Below are positions 1 to 8,688 of a stretch of DNA of 64,000 nucleotides, one piece after another. The DNA lies in assembly GCF_014639075.1 (NCBI RefSeq), contig NZ_BMFS01000001.1, positions 310,001 through 374,000 on the forward strand. Reading direction: 5' to 3'. The notes beneath the pieces are model-generated. The model made no database searches. It was not told the DNA's origin and saw only the letters and a program-made list of their open reading frames with translations. Numbering within the stretch: the stretch's first letter is position 1; each line of letters starts with the position of its first letter. The stretch comes from Glycocaulis albus. Lineage in GTDB: Bacteria; Pseudomonadota; Alphaproteobacteria; Caulobacterales; Maricaulaceae. The position numbers were made by a program, and so were the translations under genes.

Positions 1-262
1 GGCCCCAGTCAGCCGGCCACCATTCCTGGCTGTCGGTCAGCAGGGCATCGACATCATTCCAGACACCCTTGAAGTCGAGCTTCTTCACCGCTTCACGGTG
101 ATTGTAATCGACATCCATCGGATTTGCCCGGGCACCGTGCTGGTGCAGGATGTCGAGATTGAGCGCGTTCGGCCACCAGCGGGTAGGGTGCGTCGTATAG
201 CTGGTATTGCCGCCATGCATGACCGGGCATTTGCCGGTCCTTTTCGCATCATTTCCGTCCAT
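1..262 (-). CDS. katG: Catalase-peroxidase KatG, N-terminal part (runs off left edge)
   Basis: The first 87 residues of a bifunctional heme catalase-peroxidase, which removes H2O2 in the cytoplasm. Family motifs in order are [27 protein letters not shown] and [12 protein letters not shown], all typical of the segment just before the distal heme-site Arg-Trp-His. The heme-binding and C-terminal domains lie outside the window. The ATG at 262 is preceded by GGGAGA at a good distance. The gene is divergent from the FGE-like gene across about 230 bp. Nothing in this fragment is disrupted. Confidence 0.93.
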   Translation of the reverse strand, partial: MDGNDAKRTGKCPVMHGGNTSYTTHPTRWWPNALNLDILHQHGARANPMDVDYNHREAVKKLDFKGVWNDVDALLTDSQEWWPADWG

Positions 263-492
263 GTGAATCTCCCATCGTGGTGGCGTGTCTTGAGGGGCAG
301 ACGCGCTACGCCAGAAAGGGCGTGCCCAGCGCCCGGTAGGCTATCTCTATCAAGCGGGCCGTGCGAAATTAAATCGATTATCCTGATTGGCGGTATAGCC
401 CGGGTTTATGCTGCATGCGCGAAGCAGAGGAATTTTTTATAGATTGCGACCCGCTCGCAATTCGCGCCGGCTGTCGTTGAAGGAAGTTTGCG

Positions 493-1416
493 ATGACAAA
501 CAAGCAGTTGGCACTGGCGACTGTGCTGGGCGGGGCAGTCTGGCTTGCCGGCTGCGGGCGTGACCCGGTCGTCGAGGCCTGCCTGCCGGTAAGCGCGCCG
601 GACCCGGAAGCTCCAGGATCGGGCATGGTGTGGATTCCACCCGGCACGGTGCAGCTGGGATCAGAGGATTTCTTCCCGGAAGAGCGCCCGGTGCGCAATG
701 CCAGAGTGGACGGATTCTGGATAGGTACCCACGAGGTGACCAATCTGGAGTTTGCCGCCTTCGTAGCCGCAACCGGCTATGTCACGCTCGCCGAACGCGA
801 GGGCGTGGATGCGGGCGGCGGGGGTGTGTTCGGTCCCGGCGTGCAGGTGCGCGACTGGTCTGACATCCGCACCTGGTGGCGGTTTGACCCGGGCGCGAGC
901 TGGCGTCATCCGCAAGGGCGCGCCAGCACGATCGAGGGCCGGGACACCTTTCCCGTTGTCCAGATTGCCTATGAGGATGCGCTGGCCTATGCGCGCTGGC
1001 GCGGTCATGACCTGCCCGGTGAGGCCGAGTGGGAGATGGCTGCACGCGGCGGCCTGACCGGCGCGCCCTATGTGTGGGGCGCAAACGTGCGCCCGGACGG
1101 CACCTATATGGCCAATCACTGGCAGGGAGTCTTTCCGGTGCAGGACAATGGCGCGGACGGCCATGCGGGGCTGGCGCCTGTGGGCTGCTTTGCGCCCAAC
1201 GGGTACGGGCTTCACGACATGGCGGGCAATGTCTGGGAATGGACGCGCGATGAGTGGGAGCAGCCGGGCTTCCGCGTCATCAAGGGCGGGTCATTCCTGT
1301 GCTCGGACAGCTATTGTCACCGCTACCGCCCTGCGGCGCGCCAGCCGGGGGATGAGCGGTTCTCCACCGAGCATCTGGGCTTCCGCACAATCTGGCGCGG
1401 GCCGGCGCCAGACTAG
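493..1416 (+). CDS. Exported formylglycine-generating enzyme (SUMF1/FGE) family lipoprotein
   Basis: A 307-residue protein with a lipoprotein signal peptide (lipobox LAGC, Cys21) and one FGE-sulfatase domain (about 45-300). Aerobic FGEs oxidise the active-site Cys of sulfatases to formylglycine. The C-terminal motif GGSFLCSDSYCHRYR carries the two family Cys (270 and 275) with the catalytic spacing, so the protein looks like a true FGE and not only a fold relative. AAGGA precedes the ATG. It converges on two Cys-type sulfatase genes, its likely clients. The lipobox is notable because characterised bacterial FGEs are mostly described as cytoplasmic; a membrane-tethered periplasmic location is inferred. 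Confidence 0.85.
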   Translation: MTNKQLALATVLGGAVWLAGCGRDPVVEACLPVSAPDPEAPGSGMVWIPPGTVQLGSEDFFPEERPVRNARVDGFWIGTHEVTNLEFAAFVAATGYVTLAEREGVDAGGGGVFGPGVQVRDWSDIRTWWRFDPGASWRHPQGRASTIEGRDTFPVVQIAYEDALAYARWRGHDLPGEAEWEMAARGGLTGAPYVWGANVRPDGTYMANHWQGVFPVQDNGADGHAGLAPVGCFAPNGYGLHDMAGNVWEWTRDEWEQPGFRVIKGGSFLCSDSYCHRYRPAARQPGDERFSTEHLGFRTIWRGPAPD

Positions 1417-1487
1417 ATTCTTTGCGCCAGGTCCCGGCTCTGCTGCGCAGGCCGGGAGTTCAAGGCAGATGTATTTTAAGGGTGAAA

Positions 1488-1517
1488 CCCCGGAACGCAT
1501 GAAATGCGTATCCGGGG
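1488..1517. terminator. Stem-loop between convergent FGE and sulfatase genes
   Basis: CCCCGGA-ACGCAT pairs with ATGCGT-A-TCCGGGG around a GAA loop, with one bulged base. It lies between two convergent stop codons and is followed by CCATTTT on the plus strand, with TTTCACC on the minus strand. A bidirectional transcription terminator is the natural reading, although both T-tracts are short. Confidence 0.6.
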
Positions 1518-1529
1518 CCATTTTCCGGT

Positions 1530-3287
1530 TCAGCGCTGGCGGGTGAGCACCAGAATGAGGCCGCCCCCCAGCAGCATCACCACAAGCATGCCCAGCCCCG
1601 CGAGCATGAGGCCATGCTGGTCGAAAAAGGCCTTCCATCCCAGTGCGGCGATTCGTTCGGATGAATTGAAACCGTCCGGCACCGGGATTACGCCCACCCG
1701 CGCTTCATAGGCGCGGTAGGCCTCCATCATGGAGGCGAAGATTTCCGGCTCCGCTTCAGAGAGATCGCGCGCCTCGCCCGCATCCTCGGCCAGGTTGAAG
1801 AGGCGCCACTGTCCGTCACCGTGGGGCGGCATGCTGCGCGCCAGTTTCCAGTCGCCGCGCCAGAGGGCGGACATGCCGGACATCTCAAGGCCTACCGCCT
1901 CGTCGGGTCCGTACACGCCGTCGGCTTGCCCTGTCAGGACCGGCAGGAGCGAACGGCCCGTCATGGGCTCGCGTCCCGGCAGGGCTTCGGCTCCGGCCAT
2001 GTCGAGCAGGGTCGGGGCTATATCGGTGACAAAGCTGAAGCCGGAGACCAGGCCACGCGCCTCCACTCCCGGCCCGGCCATGATGAGGGGTACGCGCACC
2101 CCCCCTTCGCCAGCGTGAAACTTGAACAAAGAGAGGGGCGAGGCGGAAGCGCTCGCCCATTCCGGGCCGATGAAGGCGTAAGTGCCCTGTTCGCCCAGGT
2201 TTTCGGTATCACGCGAATAACCCTGCATGGCGAGCCACATGCCAAAGGCCCAGTTGTCCGTAGGGCGGTTAAACTCCGGCCCGTTGTCGGACAGTATCAC
2301 GACCAGCGTGTTGTCCAGCTGACCTTGCGCCTCCAGCCAGCCCAGCAGGCGGCCGACATGGTGGTCGGCAGCCTCCAGCATGCCGGCGGCAACCTCCCGG
2401 CTGGCAACGGCAAACTCGCGTTCGCGCTCTGGCAGGCTCTCCCAGTCGCGCAAGGCCGGCGGCTGCTCTGCCAGCTGTGTGCTTTCAGGCACAAGGCCGC
2501 GTTCGATGGCCGCGCGGCGGCGTTCCTCGCGCAGCGCGTCCCAGCCCCCATCATAGCGGCCCGCATAGCGCTCGGTGAACTCGCGCGGTGCCTGCACAGG
2601 TATATGGTTGGCCTGCAGCGACAGGACGGCGAGGAAAGGCCGGTCGGGATCACCGTCCTCAATATAGCCAATCAGCCGGTCGGTCAGGAATGCGGAGGAA
2701 TAATGCTCGTGGGTGAATTCCAGCACCGGCTCGAAATCCTCCCACCATTCCGCGCGGGTATAGTGGGGCAGGTAGGTACGGTGCTCCCAATTGTCCGCGC
2801 CGGAGGAATCCAGGATGAAGCTGCGGTCGAAGCCGCGCGCGGCGGGCAGGGCGGTTCGTGATCGTCCCAGGTGCCATTTACCGGTGATGAAGGCCTGATA
2901 TCCTTCTGCCTGCAAATGCTCGGCAATGGTAGCCACGGCCGTATTGAGTTCGCCCTCATGACCGAACTGGCCCTGATATTCCGGGATCACCATGTGCTCA
3001 AGGGTTGGAATGCCGGTGCGGTGACTGTCGGCGCCGGTCATCAGCATGGCACGCGTCGGGGCGCAGGTCGGCGCGACGTGAAAATTGGTGAATTGCGCGC
3101 CGCGCGCGGCGAGCGCATCCATGTTCGGCGTTGATATCTCGCTGCCATAGGCCCCCAGATCGGTGAAGCCGATATCATCCAGTATCACGAGCAGGATATT
3201 GGGCTGCTCGTCGCCGAGCGCCGGAGTACTGAGGCTGAGCGACAGGGCGATGGTGGCAAGGACGCGCCTAATTGGGCCAGTAGACAT
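1530..3287 (-). CDS. Exported Cys-type sulfatase with C-terminal membrane anchor
   Basis: A 585-residue type I sulfatase of the alkaline phosphatase superfamily. A signal peptide ends near residue 25. The metal-binding start of the fold (ILLVILDDIG) precedes the sulfatase signature CAPTRAMLMTG with Cys75, the residue converted to formylglycine. GKWHLG and SDNGPE follow as family motifs. A hydrophobic segment at about 558-580 followed by RQR looks like a C-terminal membrane anchor. GAGGAGG precedes the ATG. The start overlaps the end of the upstream sulfatase by 20 bp, so the pair should be translated together. The substrate (sulfated polysaccharide or ester) cannot be told from sequence. Confidence 0.9.
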   Translation of the reverse strand: MSTGPIRRVLATIALSLSLSTPALGDEQPNILLVILDDIGFTDLGAYGSEISTPNMDALAARGAQFTNFHVAPTCAPTRAMLMTGADSHRTGIPTLEHMVIPEYQGQFGHEGELNTAVATIAEHLQAEGYQAFITGKWHLGRSRTALPAARGFDRSFILDSSGADNWEHRTYLPHYTRAEWWEDFEPVLEFTHEHYSSAFLTDRLIGYIEDGDPDRPFLAVLSLQANHIPVQAPREFTERYAGRYDGGWDALREERRRAAIERGLVPESTQLAEQPPALRDWESLPEREREFAVASREVAAGMLEAADHHVGRLLGWLEAQGQLDNTLVVILSDNGPEFNRPTDNWAFGMWLAMQGYSRDTENLGEQGTYAFIGPEWASASASPLSLFKFHAGEGGVRVPLIMAGPGVEARGLVSGFSFVTDIAPTLLDMAGAEALPGREPMTGRSLLPVLTGQADGVYGPDEAVGLEMSGMSALWRGDWKLARSMPPHGDGQWRLFNLAEDAGEARDLSEAEPEIFASMMEAYRAYEARVGVIPVPDGFNSSERIAALGWKAFFDQHGLMLAGLGMLVVMLLGGGLILVLTRQR

Positions 3288-4929
3288 ACTCGTCCTCCTC
3301 GCTCTCGGGCTGGCCGAGTGGCTGGTCGATACTCACGGGCATTTCGGCAATGGACGGCCACAAGGGCTCGCTCTGCGTGGCAGCATGGGCGTCCAGCAGG
3401 GCGATCAGCTCTGCCACCCGCTCCGGTTCGGTGGCGGAAAGGTCACTGCGTTCCTCAGGGTCAGTGGCAAGGTCGAACAGCCAGATGCGGTCCGGGCGTG
3501 CCGTGCGTTGCAGCTTCCAGCCGCGATGGATCACCGCCTCGTAATGGCCGCTGCGCCAGAACAGGGTTTCACGCGGCTCGCCATCCATTTCGCCGGTCAG
3601 GAAGGGGGTGAGGTCCACGCCGTCCATCACCCGGTCCGTGACCGGAGCGGCCCCGCCAAGGGCGGCGAGCGTCGGGGCGAAGTCGATATGCTGGGCAAGG
3701 CCGGTCATCTCGCTGCCCGGCTCTATTACGCCTGGCCAGCTGACAAAGGTGGGCACGCGGATACCACCGCCGAAGAAGGTTGCCTTCCAGCCCCGATAGG
3801 GCGCGTTGATATCTTCAAGGCCGATATAGTGCGCGCCGCCATTGTCCGAGGTGAAGGCAATGACGGTGTTGTCCGCGATGCCGTTGGCTTCCAGCGCGTC
3901 CAGCACCTCGCCAATACCCCGGTCGAGCGCGCGGATCATCGCCGCATAGACGCGAAGCGGGTGGTCCTCGATATGAGCGAGCGCGTCATAATCCTCACGC
4001 GTGGCCTGCAAGGGCGAGTGCGGCGCCCAGTGCGCCAGATAGAGAAAGAAGGGCCGGTTTCGGTTGGCCTCGATCGCTTCCACCGCCTCGCGGGTGAAAT
4101 AGTCGGTGATATAGCCGTCAGGCTCGAAGCGCGGCGAATTATTGTGCGTGACGGCCGCCCGGCCAATCGCCCAGTAGACCTGATCGATGGGATCGAAATC
4201 CTGACGCGCTTCCACGATGTCTGGTGAACCGGCAGGCGCATAGAGCAGGCCGGCCAGCTCCAGGCTTTCATCAAAGCCCTGGCTGAGCGGGTCTGACCCG
4301 TTTGTATTGCCCAGATGCCATTTGCCGATATGCACGGTGTGATAACCGGCCCCGGACAGCATTTCCGCCAGGGTGACTTCCTCGGTGGGCAGGCCCATAT
4401 CGGCAAACTCGGGTATCTCGCGATCCGTTTCGCGGATCAGGAAAGGGCGGCGCTCTGACTGGCCGCGCTCCACATGACGGATCACTTGCGTCATGCCGGG
4501 CGGGGTGGGGGTGAACTCAAAGCCGATACGGGTGGGATAGCGCCCGGTCATCAGGGCGGCGCGGCTGGGGGCGCAGGTGCCGCTGGCGGCATAGGCATTC
4601 GTCAGCTGCACACCCTCGCGGGCTATGCGGTCGATATTGGGCGTTGGTACGCTGCCGCCGGCCACACCGCCATGCAGACTGATGTCATTCCAACCCAGAT
4701 CATCAGCGACGATGAGGATGATATTGGGCGGGCGCGCGCCCTCATGAGCGGTATCGGGTCCGCGCTGCCAGTCCACCGCCCTGTTTGGCCCTATCGGGTT
4801 GCGGATGTCCTGCACGATACCCGGCAGATAGATGAAATAGCGGTCGAACGCCCAGAAGCCTGCCAGCGCCAGTCCGGCAAGGATGGCTGCGCCGACGAGC
4901 AGCGCTCTGACCCAGACGGATTTCACCAT
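3268..4929 (-). CDS. Membrane-anchored Cys-type sulfatase
   Basis: A 553-residue type I sulfatase starting at the ATG at 4929, which has GGGGAGG upstream; an in-frame ATG 45 bp earlier lacks one. A single N-terminal hydrophobic helix (about 8-28) looks like an uncleaved anchor that places the enzyme outside the inner membrane. The signature CAPSRAALMTG contains Cys119, the formylglycine precursor. NIILIVADDLGW, GKWHLG and TSDNGG are the remaining family motifs. It is the first gene of a two-sulfatase operon and is divergent from a TetR regulator across an 83-bp gap containing a palindrome. Confidence 0.9.
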   Translation of the reverse strand: MVKSVWVRALLVGAAILAGLALAGFWAFDRYFIYLPGIVQDIRNPIGPNRAVDWQRGPDTAHEGARPPNIILIVADDLGWNDISLHGGVAGGSVPTPNIDRIAREGVQLTNAYAASGTCAPSRAALMTGRYPTRIGFEFTPTPPGMTQVIRHVERGQSERRPFLIRETDREIPEFADMGLPTEEVTLAEMLSGAGYHTVHIGKWHLGNTNGSDPLSQGFDESLELAGLLYAPAGSPDIVEARQDFDPIDQVYWAIGRAAVTHNNSPRFEPDGYITDYFTREAVEAIEANRNRPFFLYLAHWAPHSPLQATREDYDALAHIEDHPLRVYAAMIRALDRGIGEVLDALEANGIADNTVIAFTSDNGGAHYIGLEDINAPYRGWKATFFGGGIRVPTFVSWPGVIEPGSEMTGLAQHIDFAPTLAALGGAAPVTDRVMDGVDLTPFLTGEMDGEPRETLFWRSGHYEAVIHRGWKLQRTARPDRIWLFDLATDPEERSDLSATEPERVAELIALLDAHAATQSEPLWPSIAEMPVSIDQPLGQPESEEDEYVYWPN

Positions 4930-4975
4930 GTGCAGCCTCCCCCGGATTTGGCTTGCCTCTTGTGGCCAGCTCATT

Positions 4976-4981
4976 ATTATA
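4976..4981 (-). promoter_or_regulatory. Candidate -10 box for the sulfatase operon
   Basis: Reads TATAAT on the minus strand, about 47 bp upstream of the first sulfatase start codon, and overlaps the left end of the TACAATTGTA palindrome. I see no convincing -35 hexamer at 17 bp, so an activator or a different sigma factor is possible. Confidence 0.4.
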
Positions 4982-4989
4982 CAATTGTA
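4980..4989. promoter_or_regulatory. Palindrome TACAATTGTA, candidate TetR operator
   Basis: A perfect 10-bp palindrome in an AT-rich patch of otherwise GC-rich DNA, between the divergent sulfatase operon and the TetR gene and overlapping the TATAAT box. Its position fits an operator for the adjacent TetR protein, which would then control both directions. This is inferred from placement. Confidence 0.45.
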
Positions 4990-5012
4990 AAAATATTAGC
5001 CTGCCTTGTCCA

Positions 5013-5702
5013 ATGGATTTTTCGATTCCCATGCCCGACCTGCCGCCATCACGCGCCGACAATCAGAGAGGACCGGGCCGTCCGGCCAAGATGGCGCCCG
5101 ACGAGCAGCGCCGGCGGATTCTCGATGCGGCGGCGGCGCGTTTCGCCCGGCACGGATTCGATGGTGCCTCCTTGCGTGACATCGCGGCCGATGCCGGCCT
5201 CGCGCACGCCGTGATCCGTCATATGTTCGGCAACAAGGACGATTTGTGGGATGCGGCGGCGGCAGATCTGTTCGGCCAGATGAATGACGCGATACTGCAG
5301 GCGCTGGCAGATGTGGACATGAACAATCCGCGCGCGCGGATGGAGGCGCAGGTGCGCGCAACCGTGCGTACCGCGTCACGCATTCCCTGGCTGGCGGCCT
5401 TTGTCATGCAGGCGGGACTTGCCGGCGGGGAACGCTATGAGAGGCTGGTCGAGCAGCATTTGCGCCCGGCCTATGCCTTCACGCTGGAGCCGTTCTTCCA
5501 GCTGAAAGAGGCGGGCCGCGCGCACGCTTTCGATCCGCATTTCCTGTTCATGCTGTCGACCAATGCGGCCATCGGCCCGTTTGCGCAGAGCGCCAATGCG
5601 CGCGCGCTGGCCGGCATGGAATTGTCCGATCCGGAGACAGCAGACCGCTATGCCGACGTGCTGATCGCCGTTCTCAAACACGGTGCCCTGCGCCGCGCAT
5701 AA
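5013..5702 (+). CDS. TetR/AcrR-family transcriptional regulator
   Basis: About 229 residues. An N-terminal TetR DNA-binding domain (RILDAAAARFARHGF, then SLRDIAADAG and the HMFGNKDDL recognition-helix region) is followed by a helical ligand-binding domain. The start is uncertain: ATG at 5013 and ATG at 5031 both fit, and neither has a strong ribosome site. A longer in-frame extension from 4953 would run into the palindrome and is less likely. The stop lies 23 bp before the first GST gene on the same strand, suggesting co-transcription and autoregulation. The ligand is unknown. Confidence 0.88.
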   Translation: MDFSIPMPDLPPSRADNQRGPGRPAKMAPDEQRRRILDAAAARFARHGFDGASLRDIAADAGLAHAVIRHMFGNKDDLWDAAAADLFGQMNDAILQALADVDMNNPRARMEAQVRATVRTASRIPWLAAFVMQAGLAGGERYERLVEQHLRPAYAFTLEPFFQLKEAGRAHAFDPHFLFMLSTNAAIGPFAQSANARALAGMELSDPETADRYADVLIAVLKHGALRRA

Positions 5703-5725
5703 AAATATTCAGGGAGTGACATGCC

Positions 5726-6763
5726 ATGATGCCGTGTGAGTACATCGTCTACGGAGCCGACCCGTCCTACTTCACCCGCAAGGTGGAGGCCGCGCTGCGC
5801 TATATGCGCATTCCCCATGCCGCAAAGCCCAAATCACCCGATGTCGCGCCAAGGCTGGAAGCGCGCTCCGGCACCCACCTCATCCCGGTTGTGGAAACGC
5901 CTGAAGGGTGGGTGATCCATGATTCCACCCATATCATCGAACTGCTCCACATGCGCTTTCCCGCGCATCCGGTGATCCCGGCGAGCCCCGTCCAGTACAT
6001 TGCCTGCCGCCTGATGGATGACTGGATCGATGAATGGTTCACCCGCGCGGCGCTGCACCTACGCTGGATTGACGATGCGGATGCTGCTGTCTGTGCGCGC
6101 AAGATCGCCATGGATATGGGCGGCGGCACGCATGACCGCCCGCTGACGGCGCAGGAGGAAGAGTCTGTTGCCGCGACAGCCGCCTTTATCCAGCCCTGGG
6201 GCCGCAAGGCGATGACGGTGATGGGGGCGGGGCCGGAATATCAGGACGGTTTGCGCGCCGAGTTTGCTGATTTCCTGCGCCAGTGTGCGGCTATCCTTGG
6301 CAAGGATGGTGGCCTGTTCGGCCAGCGCCTCTCCATGGCTGATCTCGGGCTTCTCGGCGCGATGAAGGCCCACTTCGCGGCTGATGATTACGCGCGCAAT
6401 TTTGTACAAGGCGCGGCACCGGCCATGCTGAACTGGACGGATAAGGTCTGGGAGCGGCAGGACGAAGGCGAGAGCTGGCTGGCCGGCGATGCGCTGCCCG
6501 ACGGCATGTCTGGTCTCTTCGCGCTGATGGCGGGCGGGTTTGTCCCTTATATGGCCGCCAACCGGGCGGCGCTGAAAGCGGGCGAGAAGTCTTCGTACTT
6601 CACCATCGCGAGCGGGCAGGAGGTGCGCATGATCACCCGCAAGCCTGTGGAAGATACCCGTCTTGCCACCAAGGCGGCGATTGATGCCCTTCCCGAAACG
6701 GGCCGCAAAAAAGTGCGCGAACTGCTCGCGGCTCACGGCCTTCTCGCCGTGTACGGAGATTAG
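5726..6763 (+). CDS. Glutathione S-transferase-like protein, long form
   Basis: A 345-residue cytosolic protein. An N-terminal thioredoxin-fold GST domain (YIVYGADPSYFTRKVEAALRYM; then HLIPVVETPEGWVIHDSTHI with the glutathione-site Pro of the cis-Pro loop) is followed by a longer than usual helical C-terminal domain of about 260 residues. Typical GSTs have 200-230 residues, so the last 100 or so are extra and unrecognised. AGGGAG precedes the ATG. It is the first of three thioredoxin-fold genes downstream of TetR. The substrate is unknown; detoxification or thiol transfer is the family role. Confidence 0.8.
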   Translation: MMPCEYIVYGADPSYFTRKVEAALRYMRIPHAAKPKSPDVAPRLEARSGTHLIPVVETPEGWVIHDSTHIIELLHMRFPAHPVIPASPVQYIACRLMDDWIDEWFTRAALHLRWIDDADAAVCARKIAMDMGGGTHDRPLTAQEEESVAATAAFIQPWGRKAMTVMGAGPEYQDGLRAEFADFLRQCAAILGKDGGLFGQRLSMADLGLLGAMKAHFAADDYARNFVQGAAPAMLNWTDKVWERQDEGESWLAGDALPDGMSGLFALMAGGFVPYMAANRAALKAGEKSSYFTIASGQEVRMITRKPVEDTRLATKAAIDALPETGRKKVRELLAAHGLLAVYGD

Positions 6764-6766
6764 GCG

Positions 6767-7429
6767 ATGTTCAATCTTTACACCGCGCCGACGCCCAATG
6801 GCTGGAAAATTTCCATCGCATTGGAGGAGCTTGGCCTGCCCTATCAGGTGCATGTGCTCCAGCTCCTCAAGGGCGAGCAGAAAAGCCCGGATTATCTGAA
6901 GATCAATCCCAATGGCCGCATCCCGGCTCTGGTAGATCATGATGAAGGCGGCCGGGCGGTGTTTGAGTCCGGCGCCATCCTGATGCATCTGTCTGAAAAG
7001 ACCGGAAAACTCCTGCCCGGAGACGCGGAAGGGCGCTCGCGCGCCATCCAGTGGCTGTTCTGGCAGATCGGCGGGCTGGGGCCGATGCAGGGTCAGGCCA
7101 ATGTCTTTTTCCGCTATCTGCCGGAGAAAATCCCGCTCGCCATCGAGCGCTATCAGGGCGAGACCCGCCGTCTTTACGAGGTGATGAACACCCGCCTTGC
7201 CGACGCGCCATATCTTGCCGGAGATGAATACTCCATCGCCGATATTGCCTGCTTCCCCTGGGTGTTCGCCCATTTCTGGGCGGGCGTGAAGCTGGACGGG
7301 CTCACCTATCTGCTAGACTGGAAAGCCCGGCAGGAACAGCGCCCGGCGGTCCTCAAGGGGCTCTCCATTCCGCCACTGCCGGACCTTTCCGGGCTGGAAA
7401 AGGCGGGGCAAGAACTGGTGAAGCCATGA
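6767..7429 (+). CDS. Glutathione S-transferase, nu-class (YfcG/YghU-like)
   Basis: A 220-residue GST. The N-terminus ([23 protein letters not shown]) has the T-x-N-G-x-K-x-x-I pattern of nu-class GSTs, which act as disulfide-bond reductases. The NPNGRIPAL and FESGAIL glutathione-binding loops follow, then a standard C-terminal domain with the N-capping motif [10 protein letters not shown]. It starts 3 bp after the preceding GST stop and ends in an ATGA overlap with the next gene, so all three are probably one transcription unit. Confidence 0.88.
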   Translation: MFNLYTAPTPNGWKISIALEELGLPYQVHVLQLLKGEQKSPDYLKINPNGRIPALVDHDEGGRAVFESGAILMHLSEKTGKLLPGDAEGRSRAIQWLFWQIGGLGPMQGQANVFFRYLPEKIPLAIERYQGETRRLYEVMNTRLADAPYLAGDEYSIADIACFPWVFAHFWAGVKLDGLTYLLDWKARQEQRPAVLKGLSIPPLPDLSGLEKAGQELVKP

Positions 7430-8688
7430 AGACGCTGCTCCCGCAAATCGTCACCAGCCCGGCTCTGCGTTCGGTGCAGCGCACTCTGGCCGCGGCGCGG
7501 CGGCGGCTTAACCTCTCTCGCCCCGTGGTGCGCTATTTCCATCAGGTGGATGATCCCTATTCGGCACTGGCCGCACGCGCCCTGCCGCATCTCGAAGCCG
7601 TCTGGGGCGCAAGGGTAATACCTTGCATCGTCCCGCCGCCCGATGTGGCCGCGGCGCCGGATACGGAGCGGTTGACGCAATGGTCGCTGCGCGATGCGGC
7701 GACGCTGGCAGACGGGCTGGGGATGGAGGCGAGCTTTACCTCAGCGCCGTCAGCCGAGTTGCTGGCGCGCGCGCAGGCCGCACTGGCGGGGATCAGTGAT
7801 GCAACGGTGTTCTCTGCGATCTCCAGCGCTATTGAGCGCGCCTTCAGGACCGGCAAGGCGTCTGCCATTCCGCTGTCGGACGGGGATGCGCGGGCGGCTC
7901 TGGCACGTGGAGCGAGGGCACGGCGAGGACACTATCTGGGCGGCATGTTCCAGTTTGAGGGGGAGTGGTATTGGGGCCTCGACCGTCTGCCCTATCTGGA
8001 AGACCGCCTAGCAAGAATACGTCCGGGCGGGGTGCGCTTCGCCGAACGGCTCGAGGTGCGCCTGGAGGGAAAAAAGGCGTCCGCAGGGACGGTGATCGAG
8101 GCGTTCGTGTCCTTGCGCAGCCCTTACACCTATATCGCGATACCGCGTCTGAGGGCGCTGGCTGAGGTGACCGGCGCGGAGCTGCGCCTGCGCCCTGTCC
8201 TGCCCATGGTGATGCGCGGACTGCCCGTGCCCTTGCCCAAGCGTCTCTACATCATGCGCGACACCAAGCGGGAGGCAGAACGCCTCGGCCTGCCTTTCGG
8301 CAAGGTGTCAGACCCGGTGGGCGCGCCTGTGGAACGCGGTCTTGCCGTGCTGTTTGCCGCCATGGATCAGGGCAAAGGGGCAGACTTCCTCTATTCCTTC
8401 CTGCGCGGCGTGTTCGCTGAAGGTGTTGATGCGGGCACGGATGAGGGGCTTGAAAAGCTGGGCGTGCGCGCCGGGATACGTGCTGACGCCATGCAGGCTG
8501 CGCTGAGCGATGAAAGCTGGCGGGTGAAGGCTGAAGCCAACCGCGCGGCCATGCTGGATGCGGGCCTGTGGGGCGTGCCGAGCTTCCGGGTCAATGACCG
8601 CTCCGCCCATTGGGGGCAAGACCGGCTATGGGCGGTCGAAGCGGACCTTAACGCCGCTAGCGCCCGTAATACTCCCGGAACCAGCTGA
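7426..8688 (+). CDS. Tandem kappa-GST/DsbA-like (2-hydroxychromene-2-carboxylate isomerase family) protein
   Basis: A 420-residue protein made of two consecutive DsbA-like units. The C-terminal half (about 220-410) has [17 protein letters not shown], close to the SPYSYL signature of kappa-class GST and HCCA isomerase, and ends with GVPSFRVND, the cis-Pro region. The N-terminal half begins with a divergent copy ([16 protein letters not shown]). Usual family members have one unit of about 200 residues, so this is an internal duplication. No CxxC motif is seen. It is translationally coupled (ATGA) to the preceding GST and its 3' end overlaps the convergent epimerase by 32 bp. Confidence 0.78.
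   Translation: MKTLLPQIVTSPALRSVQRTLAAARRRLNLSRPVVRYFHQVDDPYSALAARALPHLEAVWGARVIPCIVPPPDVAAAPDTERLTQWSLRDAATLADGLGMEASFTSAPSAELLARAQAALAGISDATVFSAISSAIERAFRTGKASAIPLSDGDARAALARGARARRGHYLGGMFQFEGEWYWGLDRLPYLEDRLARIRPGGVRFAERLEVRLEGKKASAGTVIEAFVSLRSPYTYIAIPRLRALAEVTGAELRLRPVLPMVMRGLPVPLPKRLYIMRDTKREAERLGLPFGKVSDPVGAPVERGLAVLFAAMDQGKGADFLYSFLRGVFAEGVDAGTDEGLEKLGVRAGIRADAMQAALSDESWRVKAEANRAAMLDAGLWGVPSFRVNDRSAHWGQDRLWAVEADLNAASARNTPGTS

Noticed and set aside
263-492. GATAGAGATAG-like sequence upstream of katG as an OxyR site
   Set aside because: Half-sites do not follow the ATAG-N7-CTAT spacing expected for OxyR, so I could not support it.
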